A DNA stretch of 64,000 bases. Source: Streptomyces sp. AP-93 (lineage in GTDB: Bacteria > Actinomycetota > Actinomycetes > Streptomycetales > Streptomycetaceae). The notes under the pieces are model-generated. The model was given only the letters and a program-made list of their open reading frames with translations, was not told where the DNA came from and did not search any database. Made by a program: the position numbers and the translations under genes. The stretch spans positions 124,001 through 188,000 of the forward strand of contig NZ_JALGBX010000002.1 of NCBI RefSeq assembly GCF_022808175.1, given 5' to 3'. Shown here piece by piece: positions 25,637 to 33,245 of this stretch (the first letter of the stretch is position 1; each line of letters starts with the position of its first letter).

Positions 25637-26548
25637 CTACCAGGCCAGCTGTGAGATCTCCTCCGCCACCACCGCGCACGCGTCCGCCGCCAGATCGATG
25701 AGCGGGAAGTGGCCGACCCCGTCCAGCAGGGTCAGTCCCACCATCTCCCCCGCCAGCGCGGCCGCCGCCACGTAGGCCTCCGCCACCGCCTCCGGGACCT
25801 GGATGTCGCTCCGCCCCTGGACCACCGCCGTCGCGATGCCCGTCGGGAGCAGCGCCGCCGGGTCCGCGTACGGGCGGCGTGCCGCGAAGACGGCTGCTCC
25901 GCCCAGCAGTTGCGCCGAGGCTCCCCCGCACACCCCGAGCTCCTCCGCCACCGTGAAGTCCGCGATCGGGGCCAGCGCCACCACGCCGCGCAGCAGCGGC
26001 GGCGAAGGCAGCCTCCAGCCGGCCGGGGCGTCGTACGGGAGCACGTGGCGGGCCGCGGCCCACAGCGCGAGGTGGCCTCCGGCCGAGTGGCCGGTCAGCA
26101 CCGTGCGGCGCGGGTCCGCCTCCGGCAGGCTGACGGCGGCCAGGCCGGGCAGGGCGTCGAGGGCGGCGGCCACGTCGTCGAAGGTCTCGGGCCAGCGGCC
26201 GGCCACGGGGCCCTCGGCATCCTGGTGCGGCAGGGGCTGCGATGCCCGGGACTGGCCGCGGCGGTACTCGACGTTGGCGACGGCGAAACCCCGGCGGGCC
26301 AGGAGATCCGCGAGGGGGGTGATGTGCTGCCGGTCGTACGGGGCGCGCCACGCTCCGCCGTGCAGGATGACGACCAGCGGCGCGGAACGCGCGACACCCG
26401 GCTGCGCCCGCTCCCCGCGAGGGGTGTAGAAGTCGACGACCTGGTCGGGGTGTTCACCGTAGGCGGCCGTCGCGTCGGGAGCCACGGGCGGATGGGAGAA
26501 GGCCGAGGCGGCCTCGGCGGCGTCCCGTTCGACTGCGGGGTCCGTCAT
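25637..26548 (-). CDS. Alpha/beta hydrolase, probable kynurenine formamidase
   Basis: A 303-aa esterase/arylformamidase-type hydrolase. LVVILHGGAWRAPYDRQHI carries the HGGxW oxyanion motif, TVLTGHSAGGHLALWAA the Ser nucleophile, GRSDIQVPEAVAEAY the Asp region and DGVGHFPLID the His. HGGAW and the size match the alpha/beta-type kynurenine formamidases, and kynU plus tryptophan 2,3-dioxygenase lie immediately upstream on the same strand, so N-formylkynurenine is the likely substrate. This is inference from context. The ATG at 26548 has GGAGG 9 bp upstream. A hairpin separates it from kynU. Confidence 0.75.
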   Translation of the reverse strand: MTDPAVERDAAEAASAFSHPPVAPDATAAYGEHPDQVVDFYTPRGERAQPGVARSAPLVVILHGGAWRAPYDRQHITPLADLLARRGFAVANVEYRRGQSRASQPLPHQDAEGPVAGRWPETFDDVAAALDALPGLAAVSLPEADPRRTVLTGHSAGGHLALWAAARHVLPYDAPAGWRLPSPPLLRGVVALAPIADFTVAEELGVCGGASAQLLGGAAVFAARRPYADPAALLPTGIATAVVQGRSDIQVPEAVAEAYVAAAALAGEMVGLTLLDGVGHFPLIDLAADACAVVAEEISQLAW

Positions 26549-26663
26549 CGGCTCAACCTCCGGTATCGCATGGGACAAGGGGGACTGGTGTTCCGGTGTT
26601 CCGGCAGAGCGGGACCGTATCAGGCCTGAACGGCCCCCTCGGTGGCGGGCCGTGGAGATACCG

Positions 26664-26693
26664 GCGCGGGCGGGGCCGTAGCCCCGCCCGCGC
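26664..26693 (-). terminator. Terminator hairpin after kynU
   Basis: Perfect 13-bp GC-rich arms (GCGCGGGCGGGGC) around the loop CGTA, 25 bp after the kynU stop on the minus strand. It should reduce read-through from kynU into the formamidase-like gene. Confidence 0.75.
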
Positions 26694-26718
26694 GGTGATG
26701 TGACGTTTCGCTACCGGT

Positions 26719-27936
26719 TCACCCGAAAATGTGACCCAGTGCACGCGCCGCACGCTCCGCATCCGCGAAGCCGACGTACAGCGGGGTGAATCCGAAGCGC
26801 AGGACATCGGGGGCGCGGAAGTCCCCGATCACCCCCCGCGAGATGAGCTCGCGCATGACCCCGTCCGCGTTCTCCGTGCGCAGCGACACCTGGCTGGCGC
26901 GCTCTTCGTGCCCGGTGGGGGTGACCAGCTCGACCTTGCCCGCCGGGACGTACGCCGCCACGCACTCGAGGAAGAAGTCGGTCAGCGCGAGGGACTTCGC
27001 GCGGACGTCCTCGACCGCGACCCCGTCCCAGGCGTCCAGGGCGGCCTCCAGCGCGAGCATGGACAGGATGTCCGGGGTGCCGACGCGCGCCCGCGCCACG
27101 CCCGGCGCGGCCTCGTAGGAGGGGGTCATCGCGAACGGGTCCGCGTGGCCGTTCCAGCCCGGCAGCGGGGAGTCGAAGGCGGACTGGTGGCGGGTGGCGA
27201 CGTACAGGTAGGCGGGCGCGCCGGGGCCGCCGTTGAGGTACTTGTACGTACAGCCGACCGCGAGGTCCACTCCGTGCGCGTCGAGGCCGACGGGCAGCGC
27301 CCCGGCCGTGTGGCACAGGTCCCAGACGACGAGCGCCCCGGCGGCGTGCGCCGCCGCGGTGAGCGCCGGGAGGTCGTGCAGGCGGCCGGTGCAGTAGTCG
27401 GCGTGGTTGAGGAGGACCACGGCGGTGTCCGGGCCCATCGCCTCCGCGGCGGCGGCCGGGTCGACCGGGACGACGCGCAGGCCCGTCATCCGGGCCGCCG
27501 ACTGGGCGATGTAGCCGTCGGTGGGGAAGGTGGCGGCGTCCACGAGCAGCTCGGTCCGGCCGGGCGCGGCCATCCGGGCTGCGGCGACCAGGGCCTTGAA
27601 GAGGTTGACGCTGGTGGAGTCGCCGACGACCACCTGGCCGGCGGCGGCGCCGACCAGCGGGGCTATCCGGTCGCCGATGCGCTCGGGGGCGTTCCACCAG
27701 TTGGCTTCGCCCTCGGTCCAGGAGCGGATCAGGCGGGTGCCCCACTGCTCCGTGACGACCTCGGCGAGCCGGGCGGCCACCCCTGCGGGGAGCGCGCCGA
27801 GGCTGTTGCCGTCGAGGTAGACCACGTCCTCGGGGAGGGTGAAGCGGTCGCGGAGCTTGCCGAGGGGGTCGGCCGCGTCCAGGGCTTCGGCGCGGGCCGG
27901 CAGGTCGGAGCCGGGGGCCGCATTCAGGTCAGACAT
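26719..27936 (-). CDS. kynU: Kynureninase
   Basis: A 405-aa PLP enzyme that cleaves kynurenine to anthranilate and alanine. The sequence has YLDGNSLGALP and WNAPERIGDRIAPLVGA at the start, VVVGDSTSVNLFKALVAAAR binding the PLP phosphate, LLNHADYCTGRLHD, VWDLCHTAGALPV and the lysine segment VGCTYKYLNGGPGAPAYLYV, all standard. Its start overlaps the tryptophan dioxygenase stop by 8 bp, so both are made from one message. With the neighbouring genes it converts tryptophan to anthranilate, which may feed 2-aminobenzoate-derived metabolites. Confidence 0.96.
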   Translation of the reverse strand: MSDLNAAPGSDLPARAEALDAADPLGKLRDRFTLPEDVVYLDGNSLGALPAGVAARLAEVVTEQWGTRLIRSWTEGEANWWNAPERIGDRIAPLVGAAAGQVVVGDSTSVNLFKALVAAARMAAPGRTELLVDAATFPTDGYIAQSAARMTGLRVVPVDPAAAAEAMGPDTAVVLLNHADYCTGRLHDLPALTAAAHAAGALVVWDLCHTAGALPVGLDAHGVDLAVGCTYKYLNGGPGAPAYLYVATRHQSAFDSPLPGWNGHADPFAMTPSYEAAPGVARARVGTPDILSMLALEAALDAWDGVAVEDVRAKSLALTDFFLECVAAYVPAGKVELVTPTGHEERASQVSLRTENADGVMRELISRGVIGDFRAPDVLRFGFTPLYVGFADAERAARALGHIFG

Positions 27937-28777
27937 GGCTGCGCGCCGTCCACAGCTCCGGGAAGACGTTCTTCGTCGCCCGCTTCTCCAGCCAGGTCAC
28001 GCCGGCCGAGCCGCCCGTGCCCGTCTTGGCGCCCATCGCGCGCCGGGTGGCGACCAGGTGGTCGTTGCGCCAGCGCCAGACCAGCTCGGCGACGTCGGTG
28101 AGGACCTCGCCGAGGCGGTGCAGGTCCGGGTGGGCGTCCGGGGCCGCGTACAGCGCCGTCCAGACGGCTTCGACCCCGGGCGAGGGCTCGTAGCGCTGGG
28201 AGAGGTCGCGGTCCAGGACGGACGGCGGGACCGGGAGGCCGCGGCGGGCGAGGAGGCGCAGCACCTCGTCGTAGAGGCTGGGCTCCTGGAGGGCCTTCTC
28301 CAGCTCCGCGTGGACGCGCGGGGCGCCGCGGTGCGGGACCAGCATGGAGGCGGCCTTGTCGCCGAGCAGGAACTCCATCCGGCGGTACATCGCCGACTGG
28401 AAGCCGGAGCCCTCGCCGAGGGCGGCGCGGTACGCGTTGAACTGGCCCGGGGTCAGCTGGGCGAGGGGGCGCCAGGAGGAATTGAGGGCCTCCAGCTCGC
28501 GGAGGGATCGTTTCAGCGCATCCATCGCGACGGGGAGCTCGTCCTCGCGGAGCGCCTGCGCGGCGGTTTCCCACTCGTGGACGATGACCGTGAACCACAG
28601 CTCCATGACCTGGGTGGTGACCAGGAAGACCATCTCGCCCGGGTCGTCCGAGCGCAGGTGCTGGAGGTGGGTGAGGACGTCGGCCTGGACGTAGTCCTCG
28701 TAGGGAGTCGTGCCGGCGAAGTCGAGGTTCGGGGTGTCCGAACCGCCGTCTCCGGAGGCATCAAGGGCGTGCGACAT
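27929..28777 (-). CDS. kynA: Tryptophan 2,3-dioxygenase
   Basis: A 282-aa haem dioxygenase opening the indole ring of tryptophan to N-formylkynurenine. Family signatures are YEDYVQADVLTHLQ, VFLVTTQVMELWFTVIVHEW, FQSAMYRRMEFLLGD and WRNDHLVATRRAMGAKTGTG, the last containing the proximal haem His and the substrate loop. It is the first gene of the tdo-kynU operon. The ATG at 28777 has GAGGAG upstream. An intergenic region of about 230 bp on its 5' side must hold the promoter; I see no clear operator there. Confidence 0.97.
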   Translation of the reverse strand: MSHALDASGDGGSDTPNLDFAGTTPYEDYVQADVLTHLQHLRSDDPGEMVFLVTTQVMELWFTVIVHEWETAAQALREDELPVAMDALKRSLRELEALNSSWRPLAQLTPGQFNAYRAALGEGSGFQSAMYRRMEFLLGDKAASMLVPHRGAPRVHAELEKALQEPSLYDEVLRLLARRGLPVPPSVLDRDLSQRYEPSPGVEAVWTALYAAPDAHPDLHRLGEVLTDVAELVWRWRNDHLVATRRAMGAKTGTGGSAGVTWLEKRATKNVFPELWTARSHV

Positions 28778-28971
28778 CGCTGTCTCCTCGATACGTGCTT
28801 CCGGGTAGCGGTCCGCTCCTTCCGGTGAGGTGAGTGGAGCTCCGGTCCCCTGTCCGCATCATAAGACCGTCGTGCCGCAGGGCTTCAATAGTCAGTGGCG
28901 CACGTCACCTTCCGCGACCGGGCGGGCCCCATGCGGGAACCCGCCCGTGCCGGGCGCCGAAGGCGTCGGTT

Positions 28972-29010
28972 CTCAGGCCTCGGGCCTCAGCCTCAGGCCT
29001 CGGGCCTCAG
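28972..29010. repeat. Two copies of a 19-bp direct repeat
   Basis: CTCAGGCCTCGGGCCTCAG occurs at 28972-28990 and again at 28992-29010. The second copy overlaps the stop of the DUF3151 gene. Each copy has partial dyad symmetry and could fold, so a terminator role is possible. Confidence 0.7.
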
Positions 29011-29420
29011 ACCGCGAGGACGTCCGCGGCCGTCTCGGAGGAGTCGCGCAGGAAGGTCGAGCAGCGCTCGTACTCCTCCTTCTCGCCGATCTCGCCGGCC
29101 GCGCGGGCCAGGGCGTTGAGGGCGCGCAGGAAGCCGCGGTTCGGCTCGTGCTCCCACGGCACCGGGCCGTGGCCCTTCCAGCCTGCGCGGCGCAGCGCGT
29201 CCAGGCCGCGGTGGTAGCCCGTACGGGCGTACGCGTACGACTCGACCGTGCGGCCGGCCGCGAAGGCCTCGTCGGCGAGGAGGGCCCAGGCCAGGGAGGA
29301 GGTCGGGTGCGCTGCGGCCACCTCGACGGCGGGGGTGCCCGCGGCGATGGCCGCGATGCCCGGCTCGTCGGGGAGGTGGGTGGGGGCGGGGCCCCCGAGG
29401 AGGTTCTGGTGAAGAGACAT
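29007..29420 (-). CDS. DUF3151 family protein
   Basis: A 137-aa small soluble protein conserved in actinobacteria. It shows GGPAPTHLPDEPG, AWALLADEAFAAGRTVESYAY, ARTGYHRGLDALRRAGWKG and PNRGFLRALNALARAAGEIG, which resemble tetratricopeptide-like helices. Function is not known. The ATG at 29420 is chosen because the protein then starts with MSLHQNLLGG, the usual family start; an upstream frame to 29453 is less likely. It lies downstream of fba on the same strand but behind a strong terminator. Confidence 0.85.
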   Translation of the reverse strand: MSLHQNLLGGPAPTHLPDEPGIAAIAAGTPAVEVAAAHPTSSLAWALLADEAFAAGRTVESYAYARTGYHRGLDALRRAGWKGHGPVPWEHEPNRGFLRALNALARAAGEIGEKEEYERCSTFLRDSSETAADVLAV

Positions 29421-29456
29421 GGCCCCAGTCTGGGGGATGGGGGATGCGGACACGCG

Positions 29457-29504
29457 GGAAGGGCCCGGCCCCGCCGTCCGTGGACGGTGGAACCGGGCCC
29501 TTCC
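29457..29504 (-). terminator. Terminator between fba and the DUF3151 gene
   Basis: A long inverted repeat (GGAAGGGCCCGG ... CCGGGCCCTTCC outer arms, GTCC/GGAC inner arms) 63 bp after the fba stop, with minor mismatches in the middle. Confidence 0.8.
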
Positions 29505-29567
29505 GGGAAGCCGCTGCTACGCGAGCTGCTGCGGGAGCTGCTACGCGAGCTGCCGCGTGAGCCGCTG

Positions 29568-30590
29568 CTACTTGAGCTTGGTGCCCGTGGAACGCAGGTT
29601 CGCGCAGGCCTCGGTGACGCGCGCGGCCATGCCGGCCTCGGCGGCCTTGCCCCACGTGCGGGGGTCGTACTTCGACTTGGTGCCGACCTCGCCGTCGACC
29701 TTCAGGACCGCGTCGTAGTTGCGGAACATGTGGTCCACGACCGGACGGGTGAAGGCGTACTGGGTGTCGGTGTCGAGGTTCATCTTCACGACGCCGTTCT
29801 CCAGCGCGGTGGCGATCTCCTCGGCCGTGGAGCCCGAGCCGCCGTGGAAGACGAAGTCGAACGGGGAGGACTTGCCGTACTTCTCGCCGACGCCGGCCTG
29901 GAGGTCCTTGAGGAGCTCGGGGCGCAGGACGACGTTGCCCGGCTTGTAGACGCCGTGCACGTTGCCGAAGGAGGCGGCCAGCAGGTAGCGGCCCTTCTCG
30001 CCCAGGCCCAGGGCCTCGGCGGTGCGCAGCGCGTCGTCGACGGTGGTGTACAGCTCGTCGTTGATCTCGTGGCTGACGCCGTCTTCCTCGCCACCGGTCG
30101 GGGTGATCTCGACCTCAAGGATGATCTTCGCGGCGGCGGCCTTGGCGAGCAGCTCCTGGCCGATGGCCAGGTTGTCGGCCAGGGTCTCGGCGGAACCGTC
30201 CCACATGTGCGACTGGAAGAGCGGGTTGAGGCCGCGGGCCACGCGCTCGGCGGAGATCTCGAGCAGCGGGCGGACGTAGCCGTCCAGCTTGTCCTTGGGG
30301 CAGTGGTCCGTGTGCAGCGCGACGGTGATGTCGTACTTGGCGGCCACGATGTGCGCGAACTCCGCCAGGGCGGCGGCGCCGGTGACCATGTCCTTGTTGT
30401 ACTGGCCACCCAGGAACTCCGCACCACCAGTGGAGATCTGGATGATGCCGTCGCTCTCGGCCTCCGCGAAGCCGCGCAGTGCAGCGTGCAGGGTCTGGGT
30501 CGAGGTCACGTTGATCGCCGGGTAGGCAAACTTGCCTGCCTTCGCCCGGTCGAGCATCTCGTTGTAGACCTCGGGGGTTGCGATGGGCAT
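29568..30590 (-). CDS. fba: Class II fructose-bisphosphate aldolase
   Basis: A 340-aa zinc-dependent aldolase of glycolysis and gluconeogenesis, cleaving fructose 1,6-bisphosphate to dihydroxyacetone phosphate and glyceraldehyde 3-phosphate. Zinc and catalytic residues are visible: VALHTDHCPKDKLDGYVRP (catalytic Asp, zinc His), LEVEITPTGGEEDG (Glu), LAASFGNVHGVYKPG (His), FVFHGGSGS (His) and VKMNLDTDTQ. The ATG at 30590 has AAGGAG 7 bp upstream. Full family length. A parS site lies about 140 bp upstream of the start. Confidence 0.97.
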   Translation of the reverse strand: MPIATPEVYNEMLDRAKAGKFAYPAINVTSTQTLHAALRGFAEAESDGIIQISTGGAEFLGGQYNKDMVTGAAALAEFAHIVAAKYDITVALHTDHCPKDKLDGYVRPLLEISAERVARGLNPLFQSHMWDGSAETLADNLAIGQELLAKAAAAKIILEVEITPTGGEEDGVSHEINDELYTTVDDALRTAEALGLGEKGRYLLAASFGNVHGVYKPGNVVLRPELLKDLQAGVGEKYGKSSPFDFVFHGGSGSTAEEIATALENGVVKMNLDTDTQYAFTRPVVDHMFRNYDAVLKVDGEVGTKSKYDPRTWGKAAEAGMAARVTEACANLRSTGTKLK

Positions 30591-30721
30591 CTGTCCGCTC
30601 CTTGGATGTGCGGGGAGTGTGCTTATTGCGGGCCCTGACCTGGGGGCGACGTTGCCGTCGTCCCCATCTTTCCAGACTCGCGGGCACACTCCACCTCCGT
30701 GACGGCACCGAGCGGCCCGAT

Positions 30722-30757
30722 CCGGGTGGAGTGTTTCACGTGAAACACTCCACCCGG
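30722..30757. other. parS: parS centromere site inside a 36-bp palindrome
   Basis: TGTTTCACGTGAAACA (30732-30747) is the full 16-bp bacterial parS consensus, bound by ParB. In Streptomyces many such sites cluster around oriC. Here it is extended by perfect arms to 36 bp. It lies between fba and pyrE, outside coding sequence. The extended arms could also form a pyrE terminator hairpin. Confidence 0.93.
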
Positions 30758-30854
30758 CCGAAAAGTCGCAGGTCAGGGCCTACTTCCGGACTTCCGGGGA
30801 CCTAAGTCACCAGTTGTGCGGAAGCACGACCCACTGTCCGCGCAGTTGGGGGGA

Positions 30855-31394
30855 TTAGGACAAACCGAGGTCCCCGAGCTGGTAGCCCGTGAGGTAGGGC
30901 AGGCCCGCGGCCGCGATGGCGTCGGCCGCGCCGCGGTCGACGATCGTCGCGACGGCGACGACCTCGCCGCCGGCCTCGCGGACCGCCTCGACGGCGGTCA
31001 GCGGGGAACCGCCGGTGGTCGAGGTGTCCTCGACCACCAGGCAGCGCTTGCCCTTCACGTCGGTGCCCTCGATACGGCGCTGCATGCCGTGCGCCTTCTG
31101 CGCCTTGCGGACGACGAAGGCGTCCAGGCGCCCGCCGCGCGCGGCGGAGGCGTGCAGCATCGAGGTGGCGACCGGGTCGGCGCCCAGCGTCAGGCCGCCG
31201 ACGCAGTCGAACTCCAGGTCGGCGGTGAGGTCGAGCATGACCTGTCCGACCAGCGGGGCGGCTTCGCCGTCCAGGGTGATCCGGCGGAGGTCGATGTAGT
31301 AGTCGGCCTCGCGGCCGGAGGAGAGGACCACCTTGCCGTGCACGACGGCCTTGTCCTTGATCTGCTGCAGAAGCGCATCGCGTACGTCACTCAT
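30855..31394 (-). CDS. pyrE: Orotate phosphoribosyltransferase
   Basis: A 179-aa enzyme of pyrimidine synthesis that joins orotate and PRPP to OMP. VVLSSGREADYYIDLRRITL is the OPRT substrate segment, VRKAQKAHGMQRRIEG contains the catalytic loop lysines, and CLVVEDTSTTGGSPLTAVEA is the PRPP-binding motif. The end, LPYLTGYQLGDLGLS, is typical. It is the last member of a minus-strand run that begins with the epimerase 21 bp upstream, so the two are probably co-transcribed. Confidence 0.97.
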   Translation of the reverse strand: MSDVRDALLQQIKDKAVVHGKVVLSSGREADYYIDLRRITLDGEAAPLVGQVMLDLTADLEFDCVGGLTLGADPVATSMLHASAARGGRLDAFVVRKAQKAHGMQRRIEGTDVKGKRCLVVEDTSTTGGSPLTAVEAVREAGGEVVAVATIVDRGAADAIAAAGLPYLTGYQLGDLGLS

Positions 31395-31415
31395 GGCCCC
31401 GAGCTTAATTGGGCA

Positions 31416-32204
31416 CTACCCGAGCCGCCGCCACGTCCACGTCGTGGAGATCTCCAGCGGGTCCACGGGGGTGACCAGCTGCGGGAGGCTGTTCAGGCCG
31501 TTCGGCGGGCCCGACTGCGGTTCCACGCAGACGGCCTCGGGCTGCTCGTCGTAGACGACCACCCATTCGGAGCGGCTGGTGACCTTCAGTTCCAGGGCGT
31601 CGGGCCACGTGAGGGTGACGTCCACCCCGTACGGCATGCCGAAGCAGTCGTCCCAGGGGCCGGGCTTGGGGTCGATGCGGTTGCCGGTGGGGAGGTGGTC
31701 GGCGCCGCGCTCCTCCTGCCAGGCGGCTTCGAAGTCGATGCGGACGTCCGCCCCGCCGGGGGCGAGGTTGCGCAGGAACCAGGGGTGCCAGCCGGCCTGC
31801 GCCGGGAAGGAGTCCTGGTAGGTCTCGATGCCCATCGTCAGGGTCAGCGCGTTCTCGCCGAGCTCGAAGATCTGGGTGACCAGGCCCTCGTAGGGCCACG
31901 GGGCGGCGAGCGGGTACGTGAAGGCGGCCTCGGTGGCGGTGGCCCGGGCGCGGCGCCAGGCGGCGTCACGGCCGAAGCCGTGGATGGCGTGCGGCGGGTG
32001 GTTGAGCGGAAGCTGGTGCAGGGTCGCGCCGTCCTGGAACTGCCCGTCCCTGGTGCGGCCGCACCACGGGACCATGGGGAAGGACCCGTAGTGGTCCCCC
32101 TGCCGCAGCAGCTCCGTCCCGTCGATGCGCAGACTGCTGATCCGGCAGCCGTTCTCCTGGTCGATGGTCACCTCGGCGCCGCCGGCGCGCAGTTGCGTAC
32201 TCAT
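31416..32204 (-). CDS. Aldose 1-epimerase family protein
   Basis: A 262-aa galactose-mutarotase-fold protein. The pattern WCGRTRDGQF, NHPPHAIHGFGRDAAW (the conserved Asn and His), AGWHPWFLRNL (second His of the active site), and PEAVCVEPQSGPPNGLN (the catalytic Glu) matches aldose 1-epimerase and the D-hexose-6-phosphate epimerase-like relatives. It would interconvert alpha and beta anomers of a sugar; the exact sugar is not predictable. Short gap of 21 bp to pyrE. Confidence 0.88.
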   Translation of the reverse strand: MSTQLRAGGAEVTIDQENGCRISSLRIDGTELLRQGDHYGSFPMVPWCGRTRDGQFQDGATLHQLPLNHPPHAIHGFGRDAAWRRARATATEAAFTYPLAAPWPYEGLVTQIFELGENALTLTMGIETYQDSFPAQAGWHPWFLRNLAPGGADVRIDFEAAWQEERGADHLPTGNRIDPKPGPWDDCFGMPYGVDVTLTWPDALELKVTSRSEWVVVYDEQPEAVCVEPQSGPPNGLNSLPQLVTPVDPLEISTTWTWRRLG

Positions 32205-32270
32205 GCCATGACCTTAGTCAGCCCGGCGGGGTGATCAGGGCCGCGCGGGGAAGCGGGCGAGTTCCCCGGG

Positions 32271-33131
32271 TCAGCGGCGGCGGCGCAGGGCGCGGCCCAG
32301 GAGGACCGCCGAGGCCAGGGCCACGGCCGCGGCCGGGGCGATCCAGCGGAGGCTCGCGCTCGCGGAGGCGGAGGTGGGGGCCGGGACCGGGGCGTAGCGG
32401 CCGCGCGGCGGCGCGTGGTCGACCTCCTCCGCACTGCGGCCGATCATCGTGCGGCGGGCGTGCGCGGCCTCGGCCGGCGGGCGCGGGGGGCCGCCGAGGT
32501 CACCGAGGTCGGCCATGCCTTCGTAGGTGCCCTCCAGGAACGGGTCCAGGGAGGGCGGCGGGACCTCGGTGTCGAACACGGATGCGGTGACCTCGGTGAA
32601 GCCGGGGCCGGGGTCCTGGTCCACATCGGCGCCGGCGTCCGCGTCCGCATCCACGTCGGCATCCGCGTCCGCCGCCGCGTCCGCCGGCCCGGCTGCGCCG
32701 TCGACCGCGAGGGCCGCGAGGTGCCCGGCGGCCCGGTCCAGGAGGCGGTGTGCGGCCGTGGCGGCCGCGTCGGGGGCGAAGGCGGCGGCCCGGCCGTCGG
32801 CGGCGGACTCGGCGGTGAACTCCAGCCGGGTGCCGCCGTCCGCCTCGGTCAGGCGCAGCGCGAGGGAGAGCTTCACGGTCCCGCTCCCCCGCACCTCGGT
32901 GCCCTCTCCGGCAAGGGTGAAGCGGTCCGGGTCCTGCTCGGTGACGGAGAGGGTGCCGCGGTAGGTGACGGTGTGCCCGCCGACCCGCACCCTCAGCCGG
33001 CCGGACAGCGGCCCGGCCGCGGTATCGGCGTCCTGCTGGAGCCCCGGCACGCATCGCGCCAGCCGGGCGGGGTCGCGCAGCACGGCGCGGACGTCGGCGG
33101 AGGGGACCGGTACGAACACCTGATGCTCCAT
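32271..33131 (-). CDS. SRPBCC (CoxG-like) protein with C-terminal membrane anchor
   Basis: A 286-aa protein. Residues 1-145 form a START/SRPBCC lipid-binding fold like CO dehydrogenase subunit G (MEHQVFVPVPSADVRAVL, CVPGLQQDADTA, GTVKLSLALRLTEADGGTRL). An Asp/Ala dipeptide repeat (DADADVDADADAGADVD, about 155-172) links to an acidic and Pro-rich region. A single transmembrane segment (WIAPAAAVALASAVLLGRAL) followed by RRRR ends it, so the domain faces the cytoplasm. CoxG relatives help membrane attachment of molybdenum hydroxylases, but no such enzyme is encoded nearby. Function unknown. Confidence 0.8.
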   Translation of the reverse strand: MEHQVFVPVPSADVRAVLRDPARLARCVPGLQQDADTAAGPLSGRLRVRVGGHTVTYRGTLSVTEQDPDRFTLAGEGTEVRGSGTVKLSLALRLTEADGGTRLEFTAESAADGRAAAFAPDAAATAAHRLLDRAAGHLAALAVDGAAGPADAAADADADVDADADAGADVDQDPGPGFTEVTASVFDTEVPPPSLDPFLEGTYEGMADLGDLGGPPRPPAEAAHARRTMIGRSAEEVDHAPPRGRYAPVPAPTSASASASLRWIAPAAAVALASAVLLGRALRRRR

Positions 33132-33154
33132 GCGGACGAGCCTACCGACGCGAC

Positions 33155-33245
33155 CGCCCGGCCACGAGTACCCGGGCCACGCGTACCCCTGCTCCGAGTA
33201 CCCCGGCTACGCGAGTACCCCGGCTGCGCGAGACCCCGGCTACGA
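33155..33245. repeat. Degenerate tandem repeat of a CGAGTACCCCGGCTACG-like unit
   Basis: About six degenerate copies of a 13-17-bp unit containing GAGTACCC(C)GGC fill the gap between the SRPBCC gene start and the stop of the spermidine-synthase-like gene. No reading frame with a start is associated. Confidence 0.75.
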
